Origin: Laguncularia racemosa
Taxonomy: Eukaryota; Streptophyta; Magnoliopsida; Myrtales; Combretaceae
NCBI GenBank assembly: GCA_037954665.1
Contig: JBBMOL010000018.1
Span: forward strand, 3,224,001-3,288,000
DNA length: 64,000 nucleotides
Direction of reading: 5' to 3'
Below, one piece after another: positions 31,911-41,902 of this stretch. The notes beneath the pieces were generated by a model, which was not told where the DNA came from, did not search any database, and was given only the letters and a program-made list of their open reading frames with translations. The number at the start of each line of letters is the position of its first letter. Position 1 is the first letter of the stretch. A program made the translations under genes and the position numbers.

Positions 31911-32952
31911 ACGAGATACTCATTTTGTGGTTGTGGATAGGATTTTTAAAACGGTTCATTTCATTCCTTGTCATAAAATTGATCATGCTATATACATTGT
32001 TGATTTGTTCTTTAGAGAGGTAGTGCGTCCGCATGGTATACCTAGTAGCATTGTTAGTGATCGGGGTGTAAAGATTTCGAGTCATTATTGGAGAGTATTA
32101 TGGGAAAAGTGGGGAACTAAACTAATGTTTTCAACTATCTGTCACCCACAAACTGATGGGCAAATTGAGGTGGTTAACAGGACTTTAATTCAATTGTTAG
32201 GGGCAATCATAGAGATGAACATTAGAACTTGGAAGGAATGCCTACCATTTGTGGAGTTTGCATGTAATAGGGCTTTAAATAGCATTATTCATTGTTCACC
32301 ATTTGAGATTGTGTCTGGTTTTAACCCACTGGATCCTATTTATATCTTGCCATTGCAACCTAACAAGTTTGTGAGTTTTGAAGCTGATTTTAAGGCAGAT
32401 TTCTTGAGAAGGCTAAACATTGAGCGAAGAACTGAGCAGTATGTGAAACAAGCCAACAAGGGTTGTCGACAAGCTGTTTTTGAACCTGGAGATTGGATTT
32501 GGGTTCACATGCATAAAGAGCGGATTCTCGTACAGTGTAGATCTAAAATACTTCCTAGAGGCGATGGACCAATTCAAAGTCTTGAGCGCATCAATGATAA
32601 TGCATACAAGAAAGATCTACTAGGTGAGTATCCAGTAAGTGTCATGTTTAATGTCATTGATCTAAGTCCATTTGATGCAGGCAATGATTTGAGGACAAAT
32701 CCTTTTCAAGAGGAGGGGAATGATGAGATCCATGATGAGAGCCAAGCCGGAAGAAGAAATGTGGATCCTCTTGAAGTGCTGCCTGGATCGATCACAAGAA
32801 ATCGAGCAAAACGATTCAAGGAAGCACTTAACGGGTTGATAAAGGTTGTCCATGAATCCGGAAAGGATTGGAGCAATCATGAAGTTAGAACGGATTGGAA
32901 CAACCATTGGAAGACCCTTGCTTTTGTACAAGTTATACTGGACACGGGTTGA
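31911..32952 (+). pseudogene. Element D1 integrase (truncated) reading into the LTR
   Basis: Begins inside the integrase core (FVVVDRIFKTVHFIPCHK), so the HHCC domain and the first catalytic Asp are missing. The second Asp (SIVSDRGVKI) and the Glu (HPQTDGQIEVVNRTL) are present. From LNIERRTEQYVKQANKG the C-terminal domain matches D2 closely (AVFEPGDWIWVHMHKER). There is no chromodomain. The frame continues through NPFQEEGND into the 3' LTR (from 32721), giving PGSITRNRAKRFKEALNGL, and stops at 32952. This is the longest intact integrase frame in the window. Confidence 0.85.
32708..32720 (+). other. Element D1 polypurine tract
   Basis: AAGAGGAGGGGAA immediately before the 3' LTR. Identical in D2. 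Confidence 0.75.
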
Positions 32953-33598
32953 AGAGGGCGTGTATTTTCAAGGCACGGCTGTGTATAGAGTCAAGCAAAT
33001 TCATAGAAAGATACACGGCTAAAGTACACGGGCGTGTATGTTGTCAAAAGTTGCACAGAAAGATACACGGCTAAAGTACACGGGCGTGTATGTTGCCAGA
33101 AGTTGCATAGAAGATACACGGTCAAAGTACACGGGCATGTATGTTGCCAGAAGTTGCACAGAGAAGTACACGGCCAAAGTACACGGGCGTGTACACAGGC
33201 CGTGTATCCCCTGTCGGCCAGCTTGTTCTGTTTCGCGTTTTTATGTTACTTAACTAAACTACGTCGTTTTGGACTTGTTTTTTACACGAATTGTAACCCT
33301 AGTATAAAAGCTCCTAGGGTTTAGAACAACTTAGATTAGACATCATTGAACATTAAACACTTTTGAGAGGCACCTCTCTTGGTTCTTCAAGAACTAAATC
33401 GAACTTATCGGATTGATTTCCGTGGCGTTCATCCCGATTGTGGCGTCTTCACTTTTATACCAAGGTTCTTATCTCGCTTATAGACAACGGGTTGCGGTTT
33501 TCCACTTTAGGTGTTTGGGCGTCTTAGGCAACGAATTTCCGAACGTATTGGTATTGGGTTTCGTCACGGGTTGGCGTGGTTCGTATCACACTTAACCA
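32721..33598 (+). repeat. Element D1 3' LTR
   Basis: Matches 28199-29070 with few differences, mostly transitions. TG..CA ends. Confidence 0.9.
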
Positions 33599-33603
33599 TA
33601 TGA

Positions 33604-34030
33604 AACCCTTATCAAACGACTTAATTACAACCAAACCTATGCAATCCAAACCACTAAACCAAGCTGAGTCCCCACCAAATCATTGACCATGACAATCGAA
33701 CTTATGTGACTTAAATGACTTAACTAGGTTACAACACTTTAGCCAATACATTTCAATGTACACTAAACCACCTTGGCATACCTAAATCCAAATCTAAGTC
33801 ATATGAGCCTAGGTTACATCAAGGTTTAGATATTAGATACAAGTCATGCTTAGGTGGAGCCAATACTTAAGTCATGCCTATATCGCTCTTTAGTCAACCC
33901 ATAAAAACCAATTGCAATCATAGGTGGTCCTTGATAGAGTTGAAATTATCCATGTTGTATGCAAGTTTTAAGCTCAATTGTTAGCTTTCACTAGCTTCAA
34001 TTTAGTGATTTCGTAGGTGAAAAGGAGCAA
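33604..34030. other. Non-coding DNA right of D1
   Basis: Continues the sequence left of D1 (short recurring AAACCAC and GACTTAA words). No gene seen. Confidence 0.5.
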
Positions 34031-34838
34031 AAAAACATTGCCAAGTCTAATAATAAGAGAAATAAAGGACCTAAGGTGAAAATCCAAAGTAAAGAAGAGA
34101 AAGAGACCACTTCAACTTGATAAAGTTCCACTTCATTTCAATGTTCTAGCTAACATCAGCTCAATGAAGTCAACAAGGTCAATCAAAGTCCTTACTTTCA
34201 AGTAGATTAATACAAACAATATAATTGATAGATAACTCAATCAAAGAATAATTTCCATTTAAATAAGCCTATTATGATGTGATTTCTTCCCTATGAGGTT
34301 ACATATTTATACTTAAGGAATAACCTCTAAAAGAAATCTATATAGAAAATGAAATAAAATATCTAGAAAATAAGGAAATGAGATAACCATCCTAAAAATA
34401 TTCCTAAATATTCAAATCTTATATCTCTAACTTACCAAAATAAGAAGATACAAAATACTATTTAAAACTATCCTAATATTCACTTCTAAAATAAAACTCT
34501 TCAAATGCTTAATAACCAAGTAAACTCAATTCTGACTTCACTACTTACATTACACCTACATTAGGAAATCCACCTTCTAATAGCCTTGTTTCTGATAGCA
34601 TACCATCTTAAAAGAACCTACAACTCCCTTTTAATTATTGTTCAAAACCACTTGTTTCTTAAGACTCCAATTTTACTCTCATTGTTCATGCTTTTAACTT
34701 ATGTTCTTAACTTTAAAAGTCTAAAACCCTTACTTCTACCTATGAACTTAAACCAATTTCTTCTTATTGAAACCTCTTTCCATACTTAGTCTTCTAGATT
34801 TGCAAATTCATTTTTTATGAACATTTCAATTCCTATCA
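34030..34838 (-). repeat. 3' LTR-like remnant of an old minus-strand gag element
   Basis: On the minus strand the run starts TGATAGGAATTG (34838), like the A and B LTRs. It is preceded by NLFKGQGDDRN, the tail motif of these families. A TATA-like AAGTATAAATATG lies near 34305. The left end is not resolved. Confidence 0.45.
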
Positions 34839-35083
34839 TCTCCTTGACCTTTGAAAAGATTGTGCACCAACCTCCCCCCTAATCTCATTTCTAATTCTTT
34901 TTTTGCTTTAGACAATAATTATCTTGAACCTAATTAACCCTATGACACATAAAAAAAAAAAAAACTTTTCTTTCTCTTCTTCTTCTAATGTTACCTAAGT
35001 TTCTTCTTATCATTTAGAGCCTCTTATGCTACTATAGGCAAGAACTCAATCCTCTCTTACCTATAAGAGCTTTAACATCCATT
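34839..35083 (-). pseudogene. Tail and protease-linker remnant of the same old element
   Basis: The minus strand ends LVHNLFKGQGDDRN at the LTR. The rest is too decayed to assign. It is separated from its gag (39.9-40.4 kb) by the copia-like solo LTR. Confidence 0.4.
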
Positions 35084-35705
35084 ATACATGTTAGATATAT
35101 AGTTGACTAAAGTTTGATGATAACAAAGCATATAACGGAAATATATATCATTTGTTTGGCTAATTATATAACTTGATTAATATGATTATTAAGATATTTT
35201 GTATCAAAAAGAGTGTGCGTATCATTTGTAGGTCAAGGTTCTTATTGGAATTTTTAGACAAAAGGATGTTCCAAATGTATATGACAAATGGAAACAGAAT
35301 CCTAAAAATTTCGTTGCAGTTACAATATATCGAAATTAGATTTTTCCAACAAGAGAAAAGGGGACATAGAGTCATTCTTGAAGAAGTAGTTTTATCAATC
35401 CTATGTTTCAATAGATTATGAGATTACAAAGTTATGAGGAGATTCTAAACTAAGCAACAAGTTAAGATCCACCTCTACAAGTTGAATATAATTGGATAAT
35501 ATATTTGATCTATTCCACTAAGTTGGATTATGTATGTCATGGGATTATAATCATTAAAAGTTCAATCAAAGAAAAAGGAAAGAATGGAGAACGAAAGGAG
35601 CATCAATGAAGCTTTTTTAAGGAAATTAATTAAAGGTGGTTACTACATATGAAGCATACCATATTGAAGTTGCTGAAGCAATAATTTGAATAATTAAATC
35701 ATTGG

Positions 35706-36477
35706 TGACACGAATTTGAATATGCTCTGATACCAAATGACACGAATTTGAATATGCTCTAATACCAAATGACATGGAATTGAATCGAATCCTTTTCACA
35801 CAAATCAAATCGTCAATAACAATCAAATGTTACAAATTTTTAGGGTTTTCTAGATTTTGGTACTAACGAATAAAATTGAAGATATGGATAAAATTACCAA
35901 TCTATAGATGCTAAGATTGATAAAATTAAACTGATTTACAATCAAATCATAGAACGATAGAGACCACGTTCTATAAATCAATCACTAGGGTTAAAGAATT
36001 CCAAGAATTCAATAACAATACTCGCCACAAATTCTATAGGAACCTTGAATTTGATAAGAACAACACGAATAAAGTGAAAGCAATTCTCAATATTCAAAGA
36101 ATCCCAAAGAGGATTCACACACACTCAAAGTGTTTCTGTTTACAACCAAAAAAATCATTTCTCTCCTCATAAAAACCCTAAAGAACACTATTTATATCAT
36201 GTCTAAAACACATTGTGCGAGGCCATTCAAGGCCAGCGGCCTAAATACATAGTCGGAAACAAAGGCCGGCGGCCTACATTTAAGTCGGCTCCAAGGCCGA
36301 CGGCCTTGAAGTTAACTCGGTCGGCCTTTATTCAAAGCCGGCTTAAGGTTGGCTGAACTTCACCTTGGGTCCTCCTGACGCTTATGTCCTCCTTTTTTTA
36401 ACCCCGTACTGCCACCTAGAGCTCATATTGACTTTGTTTTCTTTGGTGCTCGTATCTTAGCTCTTGGAATCATATCA
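35706..36477 (-). repeat. Element G 3' LTR
   Basis: Left LTR. Its terminal 64 bases are two 32-bp units (35706-35737, 35738-35769), each holding a PBS complement (GCTCTGATACCA at 35724-35735, GCTCTAATACCA at 35756-35767). TATA on the minus strand at about 36189-36198. GGCCGGCGGCC-type palindromes at about 36215-36350. Confidence 0.9.
36215..36350 (-). repeat. Cluster of GGCCG-type palindromic motifs in the G LTR
   Basis: Repeated AAGGCCGGCGGCCT-like words, much more GC-rich than the surroundings, just upstream of the LTR TATA box in minus orientation. Also present in the other G LTR at about 38920-39090. Confidence 0.75.
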
Positions 36478-36487
36478 TTCCCTCCAT
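36478..36487 (-). other. Element G polypurine tract
   Basis: Minus strand ATGGAGGGAA directly before the 3' LTR start TGATATGATT. Confidence 0.55.
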
Positions 36488-37394
36488 ATTGAAAATGATT
36501 CGACCTTGAATCCGTATCGTCCATTCTGCTAGACCACATAAATAGACTCCTCTTTCCCTTGGGCTTCTTAAGGCAAATCAGCCTTGTTTGTTGTACCTCA
36601 ATTGGACTCATAGGAAGAAGCTTGTATGCTTTGTCCTATTGCTAAATGGTATACTCATTGGTGTATCCATCATACTTGGCTTTGAGGTCATACTGCTAAG
36701 GTCTTCTAAGGATCAAATGTGTAGCTTCCATGGGAACTACATCACAAACAATCTCGTCAGTATAATCACCAATAAGTAATGGAACACGAACCTGTTTGTG
36801 TACATGAACAGCTCCCTGTGGACTCAACCAATGAAGTGCATAAGGTCTTGGATGCTGCTCCACCTGTAAACCTAGCTTAGTAACTCAGCTTGCTGAAGCA
36901 ACATTAGTGCAACTGCCTGTGTCAACCACAATCAAACAAGTCTTCCCCTGCACCATGCCTTAGATATGAAATAAATTGGCTCTCTGATTAGGAATAGCTT
37001 CATCCTACTTAACCATTAGCAAGTCTCCCTGTACTGGATTCGCTATAACTTCTTCATCTTCCTCTTCTGCCTCAGTACTCTTCTATCCTTCTTCCTCACT
37101 CTCAACTTTGTCCCCCTTTATGGCCATAACCCTTTTATTAGGACATTAAGAAGCAATATGGCCAAGTCCTAAACACTTAAAATATTTTATATCCCTGCTC
37201 TTCTTCTGTTGTGTTTAGTTAACAACCTCACTAGCAACTGCCTTTCCTTTTTCCTTCCTTTCCTTCTCCCTCTCACCATCATCTGACTTATGGTGGTGAT
37301 ATGATTTCTGATCCCACCATTTCTAATCTTGCCTGTGCTAATGCCGCTTAACCCGACTGGCTAATTTAATCACGTCCTCAAGAGTCTGATAATG
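36478..37394 (-). pseudogene. Element G zinc knuckle, protease and tail
   Basis: Continues the Gag frame after a stop at 37395. The zinc knuckle near 37140-37185 reads YFKCLGLGHIAS then a stop then C, so two Cys-related positions are damaged. The protease is GKTCLIVVDTGSCTNVASAS (D-T-G intact, about 36890-36945), then PYALHWLSPQGAVHV and DEIVCDVVPMEATHL. The tail SRSNHFQYGGND reaches the LTR start. Stops sit at codons that relatives use for Gln, Arg or Trp. No polymerase domains. Confidence 0.8.
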
Positions 37395-38093
37395 CTAGAG
37401 TTCCACTACATTGGCAATGTCCATCTTTAACCCATTGATGAAACGAGTTATGGATTCATCTGATGATTCCCTAATATCACACCTTTCCATTAGTGTCTCA
37501 AACTCCTTCACATACTCTTCTATGCTTTTCTTACTCTGCCTCAAGGATTGCAATTCCATCAGTATCTCTTGTTTATAGTAATATGGCACAAATCTATGTC
37601 TCATCAACCTTTTCATCAAAGCCCATGAACGCACTTTCTCCTCATCCGCCCTACGTGTCTCAGTTTGTAATTTATGCCACCACAAACTAGCATATTCAAA
37701 GAATGCTAAAGACGCCATCTTCACCTTCATGCGCTCATCCCATTTATAGCAATCAAACACCTTCTCAACCCGTGGTACCCAGTCTAGGAATTCCTCCGGT
37801 TTACTACTACCAGTGAAAGGTGGAATTTTTAGCTTGATGTTTTTAATCCCCCTACGCCTATCATCATCGTTTCCTCTCCTACTCCTTTCACTACGAGCAT
37901 CAGAATCATCACTAGAATGTCTCCTCCTAATTCCTGCACCACTATGGCTTCTTCTATCCCTAACCTCCAATCTCTCCATAATCAATCTAATATTTTCTTG
38001 GATTTGATTGAACTCAGCCCTAGTCACAACCTCACCCCCATTATCAACATCATTCCCATTGTTGTTGTTATAAACACTTCCATGCGACGACAT
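37395..38093 (-). CDS. Element G Gag N-terminal and capsid region (intact frame)
   Basis: 232 residues from MSSHGSVYNNNNGNDVDNGG. An Asn-rich start, an Arg/Ser-rich basic stretch (about residues 45-85), then the capsid-like domain LKIPPFTGSSKPEEFLDWV, KVKMASLAFFEYASLWWHKL and MKRLMRHRFVPYYYKQEI, ending IANVVEL at a stop where relatives have Q. Gag assembles the particle. This is the longest unbroken Gag in the gag-protease elements. The ATG lies about 330 bases downstream of the PBS. Confidence 0.85.
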   Translation of the reverse strand: MSSHGSVYNNNNGNDVDNGGEVVTRAEFNQIQENIRLIMERLEVRDRRSHSGAGIRRRHSSDDSDARSERSRRGNDDDRRRGIKNIKLKIPPFTGSSKPEEFLDWVPRVEKVFDCYKWDERMKVKMASLAFFEYASLWWHKLQTETRRADEEKVRSWALMKRLMRHRFVPYYYKQEILMELQSLRQSKKSIEEYVKEFETLMERCDIRESSDESITRFINGLKMDIANVVEL

Positions 38094-38423
38094 CTCTACT
38101 AATCAAAATTCAGCAATAGAAATTCACCAAAAACCCAATTCTCAACAACAGCCCCAAACACCAATTCACAACAATTTCAACACCCAACAATTGAGTTCAG
38201 CAAAGATATTCACAAAACCCCAATTCTCAACAACAGCTCAAACACTGATTCAACACCCAACAATCGAATTCACAGTAATATTTATCAAAATAAATTCCCA
38301 AATTTTCCAACCAACGGCAGTATTGAATTGAAACTACAATTGAGTTGAGATTTAACAGCCTTACCGATTTAACCTGCATTCTGATCGAATCCTTCACTCT
38401 AATTCCTTACGAATCCAACCTTT
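38094..38423 (-). other. Element G leader
   Basis: Non-coding, with imperfect direct repeats of CAACACCCAACAAT and AACCCCAATTCTCAAC between about 38120 and 38290. Confidence 0.6.
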
Positions 38424-38435
38424 GCTCTGATACCA
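38424..38435 (-). other. Element G primer-binding site
   Basis: Minus strand TGGTATCAGAGC, perfect iMet type. A second perfect copy is inside the LTR at 38456-38467. Confidence 0.85.
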
Positions 38436-38437
38436 AA

Positions 38438-39211
38438 TGACACGAATTTGAATATGCTCTGATACCAAATGACACGGAATTGAATTGAATCCTTTTCACA
38501 TAAATCAAATCGTCAATAACAATCAAATGTTACAAATTTTTAGGGTTTTCTGGATTTTGGTACTAACGAATAAAATCAAAGGTATGGATAAAATTACCAA
38601 TCTATAGATGCCAAGATTGATAAAATTAAACTGATTTGCAATCAAATCATAGAACGATAGAGACCACGTTCTATAAATCAATCACTAGGGTTAAAGAATT
38701 CTAAGAATTCAATAACAATGCTTGCCACAAATTCTATAGGAACCAAGAATTTGATAAGAATAACACGAATAAAGTGAAATCAATTCTCAATATTCAAAGA
38801 ATCCCAAAGAGGATTCACACACACTCAAAGTGTTTCTATTTACAACAAAAAAATCATTTCTCTCCTCGTAAAAACCCTAAAGAACACTATTTATATCATG
38901 TCTAAAACACATTGTGTGAGGCCATTCAAGGCCGGCTCAAGGTCGGCCAAAGGCCGGCGGCCTAAATACATAGGCCGAAAACAAAGGTCGGCGGCCTTCA
39001 TTTAGGCTAACACCAATGCCGGCTCCAAGGCCGACAGCCTCGAAGTTAACTCAGTCGGCCTTTATTCAAAGCCGGCTTAAGGCTGGCCAAACTTCACCTT
39101 GGGTCCTCCCGACGCCTATGTCCTCCTTTTTTGGACCCTGTACTGCCACCCAGAGCTCGGATTGACTTTGTTTTCTTTGGTGCTCGTATCTTAGCTCTTG
39201 GAATCATATCA
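38438..39211 (-). repeat. Element G 5' LTR
   Basis: Right LTR, 774 bp. It carries one internal 32-bp LTR-end/PBS unit (38438-38469), against two in the left LTR. Otherwise closely similar to the left LTR. Confidence 0.9.
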
Positions 39212-39216
39212 ATTGG

Positions 39217-39821
39217 ACAAAAAAGTATAAATATCATGGCTGAGTTAATAACAAGATGATGATGATGATACAATGCAATACAACAAGAACTAACAAAGAG
39301 TGAAATATAAAATATACTTCATTTTGTGATAATTTGAGAGGATTTGAAATTATTTTTCTTAAAGGATTTAATTCATAAATTTGATTGTGAGATTGATTGT
39401 TATTCTCTAGAATTTTGTGAAATAGCTTAAGATGAAGTTAAGAGGAAGTAGAATAGAGAAGTGATTGAGTTCATGTATACTTGTTTGAGTGGTTGATTGT
39501 CATAAAATTCATAAGACTTTGATTCTTTAATAAAGTGAAATAAACCAATAAGGATAACTGGGATCTTAGTGTGTGAAGGTTGAAAGAGTGGACTCACGCA
39601 CAAAGCAAAACCACTATACAGAGGTTCCTAATCTTCTTAAACCTTTACTTTTTATTTAACTGCAATTTATTTACTTTTGTTGATAATTTATCCATTGAAA
39701 TTTTATTTACAAATTCTACCAATAATAATCAAAAGGGAAATCTTGTCAAATTATGAGAAATTTTATAATTTAGAAAAAATCAATTCACTCCCCTTTGCTT
39801 ACTTATTTACTAGGACCAACA
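39217..39821 (+). repeat. Second part of the copia-type solo LTR
   Basis: Resumes after the ATTGG duplication. Ends AGGACCAACA, next to target copy ATACA. Confidence 0.65.
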
Positions 39822-39859
39822 ATACAAAGTTCCTCTATCAACTTCAATGTTTGAAATTT

Positions 39860-40420
39860 CACTCTTAACCACCATTATCCTCTTATTAAGGCATTTAGAA
39901 GTTATATGGTTAAACCATAAACACTTAAAGCACTTTACCTTGCTCATTTTTCTCCTAAGTTGCTTCTAATTAAACTCCTATAGCTTATGCACTTGTGAAG
40001 TTTCATTGTCACTACCTTCCCCTTTTTTATAATTTTAAGACTTTGCCTTTCATTATCAACTTTGTATCCATCTTTGTCCTCTTTTGAGGGTTTAGGTGCA
40101 TACTAAGTGGCTTAATTTTGCTCTTCTACTTTAGCCTCTCAACCTTTAAGGCCAAGTTGATAACACCTTTCAAAGTATCCTATGTCTACAACACTACCAT
40201 ATTTGCAATCTAAGTCTTAACCATGGAACATATTGAATAAGTGTTCATTTTGTCGATTTTACCACTTCACATTAGATTTGCAACAACTCAAACTTTTTAG
40301 TATATTCCTCCGCATTAATACTTCCTTACCTTGATATATGCAATCAAATAAACATCTCCTACCTAAATTAATGATAAAATGTAAAATTTCACAATTTTTC
40401 CCAACTTTAAATTCATACTC
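39860..40420 (-). pseudogene. Gag fragment of the old minus-strand element
   Basis: Minus strand: zinc knuckle CFKCLWFNHITSKC with NKRIMVV (about 39870-39940), then upstream SINAEEYTKKFELLQI (about 40265-40315), matching the end of the capsid domain of relatives, and KLGKIVKFYI near 40385-40415. A deletion removes most of the capsid domain. Stops are frequent. Confidence 0.6.
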
Positions 40421-40890
40421 ATGCACAATTTAGAGGTAATTTCAATCAATTTTTAGTTAAATATGATAATTGTGCACAAAATGTTCTATCAAGCTATAAT
40501 TGCAAAAAAAAAAAATAACATTGAAAAAGATCATATTTTATACGTAATTTGATCAATGTTTGAAACTTTATGTAAGTGCAAGGGGGCTACCCCTCAATTG
40601 GTTAAAGGAAGTAGATCAAGAGAATTAAAGGTTCTAGCCTTATCGGCTAGCCAGTAGTAAACCTACCATTCAGGTGATTGGCCTTGATACATCAAGGGTA
40701 TATTAACCCTAATGTCAATTAGATGCCAAAGATAATGGGAGATTAAGAAATTTATGCTGAGAAGAGTTTCTCTCCTATCAATTAGTCGATGCCTTAAACC
40801 ACTAGCCAGCAGCTAAAACCTTAATTAGGGTTTCTTAACAAAAAAGATGTGTCATTTCACTTATAGAGAGAAGTTAGAGTTCAACATGCA
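40421..40890 (-). repeat. Repeat R1, first part (leader of the old element)
   Basis: Diverged direct repeat of 50530-50940 (shared TCTCCTATCAATTAGTC-like and TAAACC..TAGC.AGC words). It is interrupted by element F at the TTTAC target site. Confidence 0.45.
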
Positions 40891-40895
40891 TTTAC

Positions 40896-41902
40896 TGATG
40901 TGCTCAAAACCACTTTGAAACACAATCAATTGACTCAAATAAAACAAGTCTCCAGTCAATCACAAACCGGCCCACTAAGGAGACAATTCACATGAACACC
41001 TTGGAGATTTAGATGGAAAATGTAGATCAAATGATGTAATTATAATCCATATTTGTAACATTCACCAAGTAACCACAAAAAGGATTGAAATCCACGTGGA
41101 AATCAGATCAAAGAAAGCAATAAAACCGTGAAATCCACTTCCCCCCTTCAACCCCAAATTCACATTAATCACTAAAGTGATATATATAATTCAAGTACTT
41201 AAAGAACAATCAATCTTACAAGATTGTTGTCCATGAAATACAACCACAAATATGTCCAAGAAAGATTCAAATCTACCCTAGATATGACTCACTAGAGAAG
41301 AAATGAACATACAACAAAGATGGAATCGATATGACTCACAATTCCCCTTTGTCGCACTCGCCACAATTCCAATTCTTGGGTTGAAATTGATAAGAGTTTT
41401 AAACTATGGAATGAACCCTAATCCCACACGTGAAAGTGTATCTCAATTCTGAAAAAATGACCTCCTCAAACCCTCTCTTAAGCAAGTATTTATACTTGCT
41501 ACTCCTAGGGTTAGAAAGTGGTCAAAATTACAAGTTTGCCACTTTTAAGATGGCTAGTCCTAAATGAAAATTACAAGGAAATAAAAGTATCCCAAAATCA
41601 AAATACAACCAAAATAGTTCATAAAACAATTACAAGGTACAAAATAACATAAGTCTTCATGAACCAATGCCTCGGAATAGAAAACAATCGCAGCGGGTCT
41701 TTGATTGTCATCCTGAATATGTTCTGTGTCCATCAACTGTTGTAAGACATATTGGTATCCCATGGAGAATTATCATTGTACCTGTAAGATTATTCTCAAA
41801 TATTTATTAGAATAAAAGGCATAAAGTAAAAATATGAGCGATTTGGATCATCATCTAAATCGGGTTTTGAAAATGTCGAAGGTGCCGAAAATTTTCCCAT
41901 CA
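40896..41902 (-). repeat. Element F 3' LTR
   Basis: Left LTR, TGATGTGC..CCCATCA on the plus strand (minus start TGATGGGAAAATTTTC). TATA box complement GTATTTATAC at about 41486-41495. Confidence 0.9.

Larger units (their letters stand above)
28199..33598 (+). mobile_element. Element D1: CRM-like Ty3/gypsy element with internal deletion
   Basis: Perfect target-site duplication CACTT (28194-28198 and 33599-33603). LTRs 28199-29070 and 32721-33598. The order is PBS, gag, protease, start of reverse transcriptase, integrase, LTR. About 1.5 kb present in D2, covering most of reverse transcriptase, RNase H and the integrase N-terminus, is missing at about 31905. The integrase core is much more diverged from D2 than the rest, suggesting a mosaic. 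Defective. Confidence 0.9.
35706..39211 (-). mobile_element. Element G: gag-protease element in the copia solo LTR
   Basis: Perfect target-site duplication ATTGG (35701-35705 and 39212-39216). LTRs 35706-36477 and 38438-39211. The interior is 1.96 kb. Gag, protease and tail lie in one minus frame from 38093 to the left LTR with only point stops, and no polymerase or integrase. LTR ends contain extra PBS copies. Confidence 0.9.
35089..39821 (+). mobile_element. Copia-type solo LTR, split by element G
   Basis: Starts TGTTAGATATATAG, with the TTTGATGATAACAAA stretch common in SIRE/Maximus-type copia LTRs. It ends CAATTCACTCCCC..AGGACCAACA. Perfect target-site duplication ATACA (35084-35088 and 39822-39826). 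Without element G it measures about 1.2 kb. No internal copia sequence, so it is a solo LTR. Lineage and orientation come from end-sequence recognition only. Confidence 0.7.

Noticed and set aside
35173..35421. 82-residue plus-strand frame near 35.2 kb
   Set aside because: Falls inside the copia-type solo LTR and has an equally long frame on the other strand. No homology recognised.
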